DNA of 40,681 bases from a virus. Below the pieces are notes generated by a model. That model searched no databases. It saw only the letters and a program-made list of their open reading frames with translations, and was not told the origin of the DNA. The position numbers and the translations under genes were made by a program. How positions within the stretch are numbered: the first letter of the stretch is position 1; the number at the start of each line of letters is the position of its first letter. Of this stretch, positions 15,844 through 22,682 are shown one piece after another. Location of the stretch: positions 1-40,681 of IMG/VR virus record IMGVR_UViG_3300043100_000037, one strand, 5' to 3'.

Positions 15844-16161
15844 ATGGGCATCTTCCAGATCCCCGATCCGGTGTCGATGTTCGAGTCCGCCAAGAACGCG
15901 GGCCTCGAGCGCGAAGTCGCGAACGCCCTGGTTTCCGCCACGCTCTCAGCGGCGATCACGGGCATGTGGCGCTCCGGATCGGCGAAATGGGCCGACTGGA
16001 CCGGCGAAGGGCAGGCGCTCAAAGACGCGGCCACTGTGATGTACCTGTCGCTTCGGGATCTCGAACGACAAAACTTTCTGACTCTCACCGTGCCCAAAGA
16101 CTTAGAGGACGCGGACAACCTCAGTCGATTTCAAACCGAACACCAGGAGAAGAAGAAATGA
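15844..16161 (+). CDS. Hypothetical helical protein
   Basis: The 105-residue product from ATG 15844 is mainly helical (FESAKNAGLEREVANALVS, then AKWADWTGEGQALKDAATVM). No clear ribosome-binding site is visible; an in-frame GTG at 15802 is possible but would overlap the divergent gene start. The two divergent genes are only 26 bases apart, so their promoters must overlap them or lie elsewhere. The stop overlaps the next ATG. The function is unknown. Confidence 0.6.
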   Translation: MGIFQIPDPVSMFESAKNAGLEREVANALVSATLSAAITGMWRSGSAKWADWTGEGQALKDAATVMYLSLRDLERQNFLTLTVPKDLEDADNLSRFQTEHQEKKK

Positions 16162-16448
16162 GCGACAAGAAGCAGTCAGCCATCATCACCATCGCTAAAG
16201 ACGTTGAGATCGCCGCCGAAGACGCCCTGCACTTCGTACAGAAGGCGGAAGAGAAAACCCCGCAAGTTGCCGGCGCCCTGGGCGTGGTGCTGGGCGGCGT
16301 AGGAAAAGCGATCGCGGATGTGGACTCGATCGCCGGCGCACCCGCGCAGACCCTGAGCATCTCTTTCGACCAGGCGGTCCTCGCGGATCTGAAAGCAGTG
16401 TGGCCTGAGCTGAAGGATTTCGTCGCCACACTCGGTGTGAAGCTCTAG
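16158..16448 (+). CDS. Hypothetical small amphipathic protein
   Basis: The 96-residue product from ATG 16158 overlaps the previous stop (ATGA) and has AGGAGAAGAA in front. It contains a Gly/Val-rich helix (VAGALGVVLGGVGKAIADV) flanked by charged helices and no cysteines. The family is unknown. It ends 4 bases past the stop of a convergent minus-strand gene. Confidence 0.65.
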   Translation: MSDKKQSAIITIAKDVEIAAEDALHFVQKAEEKTPQVAGALGVVLGGVGKAIADVDSIAGAPAQTLSISFDQAVLADLKAVWPELKDFVATLGVKL

Positions 16449-16873
16449 CCGGCCAGCCGCTTCGTCGGCGACGCCGTCTCCCCTTCCCTCTCGATCACCA
16501 CAGGCAGGGCGAGTGTCTTTTTGAACTCGCTCCACGCCTTGATGATTTTCGCTTCCGAGAGCGCGGGAACAGACAAGCCCTTTTCCTTGCGTAGCGCGAT
16601 CCAGCTCAGGAAGGTGAAGCTGGGATCACTGGCGACGATCTCCTGGACGAGCTCGTAGACCAGGTGATCAAGCGGCCGCGTTCTCTGTGGCGGCTCGTCG
16701 CCCTTCGACATCAGGTCGGTGCAGGTGACACAGATGCACACCGAGGCCTGCGGGGAGCGGATGGCTTCCTCGATGCCGACGGTGCGCAGGCGAATGTCGG
16801 CGACCAGGGCGGCTTCGCTGATTTCAATCATCTCGTTGCAGCGGATGCAGGGTGCGGCTTGACGGGCGGGCAT
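16445..16873 (-). CDS. Putative zinc-binding protein with upstream tandem repeats
   Basis: The 142-residue product starts at 16873 behind AGGAGG. The N-terminus has C-x2-C (CIRC, residues 9-12) and later CICVTC (about 46-51), so a four-cysteine zinc site is likely. The remainder is helical with no known domain. Three 12-bp direct repeats lie 18-53 bases upstream of the start and look like a repressor or activator array. A transcriptional regulator is possible but not shown. Confidence 0.65.
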   Translation of the reverse strand: MPARQAAPCIRCNEMIEISEAALVADIRLRTVGIEEAIRSPQASVCICVTCTDLMSKGDEPPQRTRPLDHLVYELVQEIVASDPSFTFLSWIALRKEKGLSVPALSEAKIIKAWSEFKKTLALPVVIEREGETASPTKRLAG

Positions 16874-16890
16874 AAGAACCTCCTGGGGTG

Positions 16891-16926
16891 TTTTGGAAAC
16901 CGTTTTGGAAATGGTTTTGGAAACGC
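16891..16926. promoter_or_regulatory. Three tandem 12-bp repeats upstream of the minus-strand zinc protein
   Basis: TTTTGGAAACCG, TTTTGGAAATGG and TTTTGGAAACGC follow each other with an exact 12-bp period. The last runs into GGAAACGCTTTCC, a small palindrome. Their place just upstream of the start at 16873 points to operator function. Confidence 0.6.
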
Positions 16927-17016
16927 TTTCCGGCTGCCATCCTACACCGAGGCTGCGAGGGGCGCGTTACTTCGGGCATCTAGCCAGTAAACAGGGAAGA
17001 GATCGAGACTCGACGC

Positions 17017-17361
17017 ATGTGCTACGACCAAGAGAAAACCCAGGCCGCGCCCGACGCGAGTTTACGTGAGCGCATTGAGAAGAATTTTCACCGTGAGCGC
17101 GAGGCGGCTAACCCAGCCGGCGGTCTTGCAGGCCGCTCCTTCAGCCACAAAGAAATCCTCGCCGAACTTTTCAGCTACCACCCACCGACGCCAGAGACGC
17201 TGCCGAAATATTCCGCGATTAATCAGGCGGCAAAAAACTTCGCGGAAGTGGTGATGCAGAACTGCCCACCGTCGCGGGATTTCTCGCGGGTGATCGAACT
17301 CATCCAGGACGCGCGCATGACGGCGAACCGCTCGATCGCACTGAATGGGTTGTCGCTTTAG
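17017..17361 (+). CDS. Acb2/Tad1-family hairpin-domain protein (anti-CBASS/anti-Thoeris candidate)
   Basis: The product is 114 residues. Residues about 52-110 match the Acb2/Tad1 hairpin domain: LFSYHPPTPE, then YSAINQAAKNFAEVVMQNCP, then a final helix ending MTANRSIALNG. Characterised members bind and sequester cyclic nucleotide or cyclic ADP-ribose signals, blocking CBASS and Thoeris immunity. The N-terminal 45 residues are an extra polar segment. It is followed 13 bases later by a small phage protein that often occurs near such genes. The family call is fairly strong; ligand choice cannot be read from sequence. Confidence 0.75.
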   Translation: MCYDQEKTQAAPDASLRERIEKNFHREREAANPAGGLAGRSFSHKEILAELFSYHPPTPETLPKYSAINQAAKNFAEVVMQNCPPSRDFSRVIELIQDARMTANRSIALNGLSL

Positions 17362-17374
17362 TAGGAAATTTTAG

Positions 17375-17647
17375 ATGAAGTACACCGCCAATCCCGTCGT
17401 GGTTTCCGCTTTTGCTGTCCTCGAAATTCGCGGGGGGCGCGAAACGCCCGAAGGCCCGGAAATTGAACTAGTGATCGGCGACGACCAAAACCCCAGCCAG
17501 GTCGTGTGGGCAACCGCCGCGATGTGCTCTCGAATGACACCGAAAGTTGGCGACTATTGGGTCATTCAGTCCGACGGCTACGTGTACCTGAACCCCAAAG
17601 AAGTCTTCGAGCGAAAATATTCAGCGCTCGCGGACACTACTTCTTGA
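17375..17647 (+). CDS. Small phage protein of the MKY-x-x-x-PV type
   Basis: The 90-residue product opens MKYTANPVVVSAFAVL and ends with VGDYWVIQSDGYVYLNP then FERKYSAL. This is the layout of a widespread small phage protein (usually MKFRKKPVVIEA, then GDWIIKGV, then FEKTYE) of unknown function. TAGGAAAT lies upstream of the start. It is probably co-transcribed with the Acb2/Tad1-like gene. Confidence 0.7.
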   Translation: MKYTANPVVVSAFAVLEIRGGRETPEGPEIELVIGDDQNPSQVVWATAAMCSRMTPKVGDYWVIQSDGYVYLNPKEVFERKYSALADTTS

Positions 17648-17655
17648 TTCCCAAA

Positions 17656-17982
17656 ATGCCGAAGAAACTCACCAGCGCCGAACTCTCAAAGCTCGCCAGT
17701 GAAGCCCTGGTCTCGCTCGCGCTAGGGAAGGCCTACTACAAACACCAGGATCACCTGGTCGAGGCGCTGCTCGACGCCACCAAAAAACGCCGCGATCTCA
17801 AATTCGCCGTGAAGGTGGACCGCGCCGCAGTAAAAAAGCAGCTCGACTCCGCCCTGGAGATGATCTGCGCGACGATCGACGGCAAAACCTTTGCGATCGC
17901 CGACAAATTCGAAGACCGGAACTCGATCGGCGTAGGGCTCTCCGCCCGGCGGTACGAACTCGAAGAAGTCACCGCACCGTAA
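17656..17982 (+). CDS. Hypothetical basic helical protein
   Basis: The 108-residue product from ATG 17656, 8 bases after the previous stop, is helical and basic (LLDATKKRRDLKFAVKVDRA) with a short acidic C-terminus. No family is recognised and no strong ribosome-binding site is seen. It is the last gene before a 600-base non-coding stretch with iterons. Confidence 0.6.
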   Translation: MPKKLTSAELSKLASEALVSLALGKAYYKHQDHLVEALLDATKKRRDLKFAVKVDRAAVKKQLDSALEMICATIDGKTFAIADKFEDRNSIGVGLSARRYELEEVTAP

Positions 17983-18281
17983 ACTATCCATTTTCCCCCG
18001 CGTTTTGAGGCCGCAGTTTCCGCCCGGTTGTTCCCGCCCGCGTCTCCACTCCTGAAATCTCTCCTGGGTTTTGGTCCTCGGTTTGCTTCGCCGCACTTAT
18101 CAGGCGGGTGTTGGGGTTGCACGTCCAGAAAATGCAGTTTGATTGCGCGCGAAAGGAAAGGCGATCGGCTTTTCAGGTCGAGGGCGCGCCACCGCACTAG
18201 GTTTTGGGGACCCCTTACCATCTAATCGGGTGTTTGGATCTTAACTGCTCTAACCAACAGCAAGATCAAGAACTTTTCTTC

Positions 18282-18345
18282 GACAAATTGTCACTCGTAC
18301 ATGTTGTCGCTGCTACAGAGTGTCGCCCGTGCAAATTGTCATGGG
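18282..18345. repeat. Four tandem 16-bp iterons
   Basis: Four consecutive units with exact 16-bp spacing are GACAAATTGTCACTCG, TACATGTTGTCGCTGC, TACAGAGTGTCGCCCG and TGCAAATTGTCATGGG. C at position 3, A at 4 and TGTC at 8-11 are invariant; units 1 and 4 share CAAATTGTCA. Such arrays are typical binding sites for replication initiators in plasmids and phages. Here the likely partner is the DnaA domain I-like protein at 19372. Confidence 0.7.
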
Positions 18346-18549
18346 TAGGCTGAGAGTCGGCGCTGCTCGGGAGGTTCGGACTGGTGAGCGCCTCTTCGCC
18401 GCATGAACACGGTGTGATTCTGGCCAGGCTGCGCGGGGCTGTGATCGCGTAGGATCGGGGAACCTCGCGAGCTACCCCCCCCCCGAAGTCGGTGGTTTCA
18501 GTGGAGTTTTGTATGGTTTTTGCGCGGGAACTACAGATTTTACTTGCGA

Positions 18550-18562
18550 ACCACTACGCATA
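18550..18562. promoter_or_regulatory. Operator-like element upstream of GGK protein 1
   Basis: ACCACTACGCATA differs at two positions from the 13-bp element ACCGCTACGTATA found twice before the paralogous gene at 28723. It lies 19 bases before the ATG at 18582 and is part of the partial palindrome ACCAC...GTGGT (18550-18568). Confidence 0.5.
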
Positions 18563-18581
18563 GGTGGTACAAATCGCGGTC

Positions 18582-18923
18582 ATGGCACCAAAAACGGAAG
18601 GCGTCGCAACAACTGAACTGCTCACCGCAGAAGAGTGGGCGAAGCGAATCGGCAGGCAGGGCGGCAAGACCCGCGCTAGTCGCATGACTGCCGAGCAACG
18701 AAAAGAGAGCGCGCGCCTCGCGGCCAAAGCCCGCTGGAAGAAGAAAAACGGCGGTGGTGGCAACGGTGGCGGCGGCAACGGATCGCCGCTGAGCGAGGGG
18801 CCAACTGTCGATCAGCGTCCGATAATGACAGGTATTAGGTTAAGTTCGCGACGCCCGCCCCATCGCAAGCCCGCCAGTTCCGTAAATCCTACAAAACGGT
18901 CGAGGTTCGCCGATGCCGCCTGA
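18582..18923 (+). CDS. Small GGK-R-A type putative DNA-binding protein 1
   Basis: The product is 113 residues. Residues about 22-50 carry IGRQGGKTRASRMTAEQRK and the A-rich ARLAAKARW helix, a motif of small bacterial and phage proteins thought to bind DNA. It is paralogous to the protein at 28723 (LGRRGGKARAGNMTQEQR...ARKAVQARW). A Gly/Asn-rich linker follows, and the remaining 40 residues look non-conserved. The upstream DNA has a diverged copy of the element found before the paralogue, suggesting autoregulation or cross-regulation. Confidence 0.65.
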   Translation: MAPKTEGVATTELLTAEEWAKRIGRQGGKTRASRMTAEQRKESARLAAKARWKKKNGGGGNGGGGNGSPLSEGPTVDQRPIMTGIRLSSRRPPHRKPASSVNPTKRSRFADAA

Positions 18924-18943
18924 AGCTCTGCTACAAGCGGCGG

Positions 18944-19288
18944 ATGCCCAGCCCCCCGTTCTGCCCTTTCGTCGAGCGCGTTCTCGGGCGCCTCTGGCAG
19001 GCCGAGCTGCACGAACCCAACCCCCATTTCCAGTGCGACTATCGCATCGCCTGGCTCACCCTGCTCTATGCAGCCCGCGGCTACTCGCAGCCGTTTGTGG
19101 CGGCGACCTACTCGGTCCTGGGGCTTCACCCGGACAAAGTCTGGCCCGCGATCGTCGAGCGGCGGAAGGCTCTCTTGGGTTCGTTGTTCGAAGAATTCTG
19201 GGGCGCGAGCGTTTCCGTTCAAACTCAGCCGCCCAAAAAGCCAGCGCAGTCGGAACGCCAAAAAAATCGCCGCACCGAAGCGGCATGA
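18944..19288 (+). CDS. Hypothetical protein in replication region
   Basis: The product is 114 residues from ATG 18944. It includes HFQCDYRIAWLTLLYAARG and GLHPDKVWPAIVERRKALLG, well-formed helices, and a basic C-terminus. The frame is open back to 18839 with protein-like codons (for example YKTVEVRRCRLKLCYKRR) but has no ATG, GTG or TTG before 18944. The true N-terminus may use CTG, arise by frameshift from the overlapping gene at 18582, or be lost. Function is unknown. Confidence 0.55.
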   Translation: MPSPPFCPFVERVLGRLWQAELHEPNPHFQCDYRIAWLTLLYAARGYSQPFVAATYSVLGLHPDKVWPAIVERRKALLGSLFEEFWGASVSVQTQPPKKPAQSERQKNRRTEAA

Positions 19289-19314
19289 AGGGAGAACTCT
19301 TCGGGTAAAAGCGA

Positions 19315-19342
19315 ACGGCGCGAAGGGACATCTTCGCGCCGT
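19315..19342. promoter_or_regulatory. Strong hairpin upstream of the replication gene
   Basis: ACGGCGCGAAG (19315-19325) pairs perfectly with CTTCGCGCCGT (19332-19342) across a 6-base loop. No T-run follows. It sits 30 bases before the start of the DnaA domain I-like gene and could be a leader structure, a Rho-assisted terminator, or an origin hairpin. Confidence 0.55.
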
Positions 19343-19371
19343 GAATTGCGTCAGCCCCCGCCTAAGAGGCT

Positions 19372-20358
19372 ATGGCAACAGCCACAGCATACCGCAACTT
19401 GCCGGAGTCGGAAAGTGGAAAATTGTCTCCGCTCGCCCTCGAAAGAATCGAGGCCTCGAATCTCAAGCCCGGCGTTGCGAGAACCCTCCGCTACCTCGTC
19501 ATCCGCAGCCAGTACGGCCCCGATCTCTGGGCTCCCACTTTCAAAGTAAGCGTCGATGCGGGCTTTCACTACCGCACCGTGCAGCGCCACATCGACAAAC
19601 TGGAGCGGCTGAAAGTTTTGAAGTTGAAGCACTCGGCCAACACCCACGTCAACGGAAAGATTCGCCGCTCGGCAACCTACGTGTTACACCCGGAGTCGGC
19701 GAAGCACCTGACACCGCGCCAGAATTTCGAGCAGTGGAAAAAGTGCAACGGGCGCGAGACTCCGCTGCGCTTCCGTCCGCAGGCAGCCGCCCCGATCACC
19801 CCGATTGCCGCGCCCACAGCCGATCAACGGCCTCACTTCCCGAGCGACGACGTGAAATCGCGCAAACTCACGCGCGATGAAAAATCTGCCCTGGTGCGCC
19901 GCGTAGTCTCTCTCACCAGGGTAGCTCCAACTCAATCGCAGCCCGTTCCCCCGCCCGAAGTCGAGTCCGAGTCCAACTGGTCGCGCGTCCTGAAAGTGCT
20001 GGAACACAAAATCAACCGGCACTCGTTTGAAACCTGGATGCGGCCCACCCGCGGCCACCACGAAGTCGGAGGCGTTCTCTACGTCTCGGTTCCGACGCCG
20101 GACTTCCTGCACATCGGCGACAAGCACAAACTTCTGCTCGCCGACGCCCTCCGTGAATTGAGGATGCCCTACAGCGCCGTCCAGTTCATCGCGCCGGAAC
20201 AGGTTAAGGCTCAGCCCGCGATGAGCAAACGGGCCGCGCTCGCGCAAGCCTGCCAAGAGTTGAGCACCCCACAGCGCCGCATTTCGATCGAGGACGGAAT
20301 TGTCGCGTTGCGGCTTGCGGGGTACTGGAATTTCGAGGACGCGGACAAGGGGCCGTGA
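19372..20358 (+). CDS. Putative replication initiator: helix-turn-helix plus DnaA domain I-like fold
   Basis: The product is 328 residues, starting at ATG 19372 after AAGAGG. Residues about 30-105 look like a winged-helix DNA-binding domain (FKVSVDAGFHYRTVQRHIDK followed by a beta wing). A Pro-rich linker follows. Residues about 203-275 resemble the DnaA N-terminal domain (WSRVLKVLEHKINRHSFETW then GVLYVSVPTPDFL), used by DnaA for self-assembly and helicase loading. No AAA+ domain is present. With iterons upstream and no phage polymerase or helicase in the genome, it probably recruits the host replisome. This role is inferred. Confidence 0.75.
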   Translation: MATATAYRNLPESESGKLSPLALERIEASNLKPGVARTLRYLVIRSQYGPDLWAPTFKVSVDAGFHYRTVQRHIDKLERLKVLKLKHSANTHVNGKIRRSATYVLHPESAKHLTPRQNFEQWKKCNGRETPLRFRPQAAAPITPIAAPTADQRPHFPSDDVKSRKLTRDEKSALVRRVVSLTRVAPTQSQPVPPPEVESESNWSRVLKVLEHKINRHSFETWMRPTRGHHEVGGVLYVSVPTPDFLHIGDKHKLLLADALRELRMPYSAVQFIAPEQVKAQPAMSKRAALAQACQELSTPQRRISIEDGIVALRLAGYWNFEDADKGP

Positions 20359-20360
20359 GT

Positions 20361-20385
20361 TTGTTCGGTTTTCGGAACAAAACCG
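20361..20385. terminator. Overlapping hairpins after the replication gene
   Basis: CGGTTTT (20366-20372) pairs with AAAACCG (20379-20385) around CGGAAC. TTGTTC (20361-20366) can instead pair with GAACAA (20375-20380). The two structures exclude each other. They begin 3 bases after the stop codon, so they may form a weak terminator or attenuator. Confidence 0.4.
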
Positions 20386-20462
20386 GCCAGCCGCGCGCGT
20401 TCTCGCGAATTTGAAGTAGAACGATTTTTGCCGTCAGACCCGCCTAGGAGGAAAGGAAGACT

Positions 20463-20702
20463 ATGGCTTCAACCGCAGTCACGAGAATTTCCCGTCCACC
20501 GCGAACCTTCGCTCGGGTTCGCATTCGCCGCGAGCGTTCCCAACAAGCCTCGATCGAGTTGCGCGAAGTTCTCCCCGGCTCCGTCGCCCGCGACTTAGAC
20601 GATCTGGTAGCGATGGGCTTCCTTGAAGCCTTCCGCGACGAGCACAACGTTCTCCGCTACCGGCCGCTGAAAGGAGCAGTGCGCCATGACTTCGCAGCTT
20701 GA
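20463..20702 (+). CDS. Small putative winged-helix protein
   Basis: The 79-residue product starts at ATG 20463 behind AGGAGGAAAGGAAG. The basic N-terminus is followed by SVARDLDDLVAMGFLEAF and HNVLRYRPL, which resembles the recognition helix and wing of a winged helix-turn-helix. A DNA-binding regulator is possible. It heads a chain of coupled small genes running to about 22855. Confidence 0.6.
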   Translation: MASTAVTRISRPPRTFARVRIRRERSQQASIELREVLPGSVARDLDDLVAMGFLEAFRDEHNVLRYRPLKGAVRHDFAA

Positions 20703-20931
20703 CACTGCCCCGAACAGTTCAGGCCGCGAGCTGGGCGGTGGTGGTTCTGGAGGAGACATCACCGCCCTCGATCCCTTCGTCTGTCAGGACATGCGCTGGT
20801 GCGTAAACTGCGGCGGCGAGCAGGTCTTTGTCGAAGTGTTTGAATTCGACGGCGGACGAATGGGAGTTTGTCTCGGCTGCGGCGACGAGCGGATCGCGCC
20901 CTTCAGCCGAACCATTGCGGAGGTGGCCTGA
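20686..20931 (+). CDS. Small zinc-ribbon protein
   Basis: The 81-residue product starts at ATG 20686, inside the end of the previous gene, with AAGGAG upstream. It has a Gly/Ser-rich N-terminus and a zinc ribbon WCVNCGG...CLGCG with two C-x2-C pairs. The stop overlaps the methyltransferase start. The function is unknown; short zinc ribbons of this kind are common in phage accessory operons. Confidence 0.7.
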   Translation: MTSQLDTAPNSSGRELGGGGSGGDITALDPFVCQDMRWCVNCGGEQVFVEVFEFDGGRMGVCLGCGDERIAPFSRTIAEVA

Positions 20932-21725
20932 TGATTTCCTGTCGCGTCTCGCCGGTCCGCGACGACGGTTATGTAGGTGTCGCTTCTACCGGCGGAAGCG
21001 ACGCGTCGCAGGTGGCCACAAGTTACGCGTCTCTGGGATCCGTCCGCGACGTCGACCAGCGACACTGCCGATGGTGTGAAGCCGTCCTTCCGATATCGGC
21101 GCGACGGGATTCCAAGTTTTGCGGCAAACGATGCCGCCAAGCCTCGTGGCGGTTTCGCGTGGGTCGCTCTGAGCTCGAGGCGACAGATCGGCCAATGGTT
21201 TTCGCCTACGCCGACCCTCCTTATCCCGGCAAAGCGCTTCTCTACCCTGAAAAATCCGAAGTCGATCATGCGTCGCTCCTGCAGCTCTTGACGGCAAACT
21301 ACCCGGACGGCTGGGCGCTCTCCACGTCGTCTGAGGCCTTGCGCGACGTTCTGTCGCTTTGCCCGGAGGGAGTCCGAATCTGCGCGTGGTTCAAAGGCCC
21401 GCGCCACACCAAGAGCCGCCGCGCCCTGGTTTCCTGGGAGCCGCTAATCGTCGCAGGTGGCCGTCCGTTACGGGTAGATGTCGTTCAGGACCTGAGCGAC
21501 GGATTGGTCGCGCGCGGCCGCTTTCGCAGTTTTCCAGGCGCAATGGTGGGCATGAAGCCCCCGGCTTTCGCGGAGTGGATGTTTCGCCAACTCGGGGCGT
21601 CGCGTGTCGATCGATTAGACGACCTTTTCCCCGGCTCCGGCGCAATCCGTCGTGCGTGGATCCGCTATACGGGTCAAGAGTCGGCGATCGTGAGAAACGA
21701 CGGAAGAAAGGCGGTCATGGCGTGA
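20931..21725 (+). CDS. DNA methyltransferase with N-terminal zinc finger
   Basis: The product is 264 residues. A zinc finger C46-x2-C49...C64-x3-C68 (HCRWCEAVLP then DSKFCGKRCRQASWRFR) precedes the catalytic part. DPPY at 95-98 is motif IV of amino-methyltransferases, and the SAM-binding FPGSG lies at about 233-237. Motif IV before motif I is the permuted beta order used by N6-adenine and N4-cytosine enzymes. It probably modifies phage DNA against restriction. No cognate nuclease is adjacent. ATG 20931 overlaps the previous stop. Confidence 0.7.
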   Translation: MISCRVSPVRDDGYVGVASTGGSDASQVATSYASLGSVRDVDQRHCRWCEAVLPISARRDSKFCGKRCRQASWRFRVGRSELEATDRPMVFAYADPPYPGKALLYPEKSEVDHASLLQLLTANYPDGWALSTSSEALRDVLSLCPEGVRICAWFKGPRHTKSRRALVSWEPLIVAGGRPLRVDVVQDLSDGLVARGRFRSFPGAMVGMKPPAFAEWMFRQLGASRVDRLDDLFPGSGAIRRAWIRYTGQESAIVRNDGRKAVMA

Positions 21726-21928
21726 AAGCTGAATTCACGAATCTCTGGCTGTTCGCTTTGGTGTTGACCAAGGTCTTCGCCCTTTGTGGCTTCGGGTTGT
21801 TCGGGATTGTCATCTACGCAGGCGGGAAGCTGGCGAAACTCCGCCGGGTCCCTGCCCGCAATCGTCCGGTGAACGTGGTGAGCATCGAACGGCAACGGCT
21901 GTGCCGGACGGTGAGGAGGAGCGCGTGA
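21722..21928 (+). CDS. Small single-span membrane protein
   Basis: The 68-residue product with a GTG start overlaps the methyltransferase stop (GTGA). One membrane helix (LFALVLTKVFALCGFGLFGI) is followed by a basic tail (KLAKLRRVPARNRP). The codons for RRVPARN overlap a diverged copy of the dispersed GGGTCCCTACCC repeat. Function unknown. Confidence 0.65.
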   Translation: MKAEFTNLWLFALVLTKVFALCGFGLFGIVIYAGGKLAKLRRVPARNRPVNVVSIERQRLCRTVRRSA

Positions 21929-22116
21929 AAGAGCACCACACGCTCAACACGGTTTCCGTCTCCGCCTGGTGCGGCAAATGTCAGAAGCAAACCCAGCACC
22001 GCGTCGATGATCGCAGGAAAGGCCCGTGTCTCGACTGCATCGCGCGACTCGAAGAGGAACACCGGAAAGAGTTCCTCCGCGAGCGCCAACAACCGGAGCT
22101 ATTTTCGCATGCGTAG
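21925..22116 (+). CDS. Small zinc-ribbon protein
   Basis: The 63-residue product starts at GTG 21925, overlapping the previous stop, with GAGGAGG upstream. The pattern VSVSAWCGKCQKQTQHRVDD then GPCLDCI is a small phage zinc-ribbon family with two C-x2-C pairs. It ends with a helical ELFSHA tail. The function is unknown; DNA or RNA binding is possible. Confidence 0.7.
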   Translation: MKEHHTLNTVSVSAWCGKCQKQTQHRVDDRRKGPCLDCIARLEEEHRKEFLRERQQPELFSHA

Positions 22117-22384
22117 AACCATCGAAACTCCGGGCGGGTTCGCGATTATCTGCGGCGGCCATTCGCGCCCGAAATTCTGCGCCTGCGGGAGAGAGGCGAC
22201 GAGCCTCTGCGACTGGAAAGTTTCATCGCACAAATCAGGGACGTGTGACGAGCCGATCTGTGCTGCTCACTCTGAGCGCGTAGCTCCGAACAAAGACCTT
22301 TGCCCGGCCCACCAGCAGGCTTATGCGCAGTGGAAGCTGAAACACCCGCCTGCTCAGCAATCGTTGTTCGAGGAGGCCACATGA
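22109..22384 (+). CDS. Zinc-binding phage protein with CDW-K motif
   Basis: The 91-residue product starts at ATG 22109. Cys and His residues are arranged as CACGREATSLCDW, GTCDEPIC and CPAHQQAY, a small zinc-binding family seen in many phages next to other zinc ribbons. The C-terminus is QQSLFEEAT. Function unknown. A 13-codon frame at 22381 links this stop to the next gene start. Confidence 0.7.
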   Translation: MRRTIETPGGFAIICGGHSRPKFCACGREATSLCDWKVSSHKSGTCDEPICAAHSERVAPNKDLCPAHQQAYAQWKLKHPPAQQSLFEEAT

Positions 22385-22418
22385 AGCGAGTCGAGCCGAG
22401 CACGGAAAGGAAGGCGGC

Positions 22419-22682
22419 ATGAAACAAAAACAGTCGTGGGTGTGCGAAGACTGCGGGTTGACTGGTGCGACCGAATACGACCCGAGGGAAGGCGTTTTTG
22501 CCGTCGTTCGTGCGTTGCGCGATCACCACGAAACTCTCGCCAGTAAATACGCGCCGACATGTCACTTCGATATCGACCGGGTTCGCGTGCGGAATCCCGA
22601 GTTGATGGACGAGTACGAGTGGAATCGCTCTGTGGTTGAGATCGAGCGGAAGACGGCGCATAAGCGGAGTCCCCAGCTATGA
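22419..22682 (+). CDS. Small zinc-ribbon protein
   Basis: The 87-residue product starts at ATG 22419 behind AAGGAAGG. It opens WVCEDCGLTGATEYD, a zinc knuckle, and has a later Cys and His (PTCHFD), then a charged helix. The stop overlaps the next ATG. Function unknown. Confidence 0.65.
   Translation: MKQKQSWVCEDCGLTGATEYDPREGVFAVVRALRDHHETLASKYAPTCHFDIDRVRVRNPELMDEYEWNRSVVEIERKTAHKRSPQL

Larger units (their letters stand above)
17983..18581. other. Gene-free region, candidate origin and control region
   Basis: No convincing ORF on either strand fills these 599 bases; short antisense frames at the left edge shadow the preceding gene. The region contains the 16-bp iterons at 18282-18345, a run of ten C at 18475-18484, local AT-rich patches (for example CAAGAACTTTTCTT), and the operator-like element at 18550-18562. 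A replication-initiator-like gene lies downstream at 19372. A replication origin is a reasonable inference. Confidence 0.6.

Noticed and set aside
18282-18345. Tandem 16-bp units considered as a CRISPR array
   Set aside because: Units are contiguous with no unique spacers, are shorter than CRISPR repeats, and no cas gene is present.
18875-18925. Programmed -1 frameshift joining the GGK protein to the following gene
   Set aside because: The run ACAAAACGG does not fit a full X-XXY-YYZ slippery site and no downstream pseudoknot was evident; kept only as a possibility in the findings.
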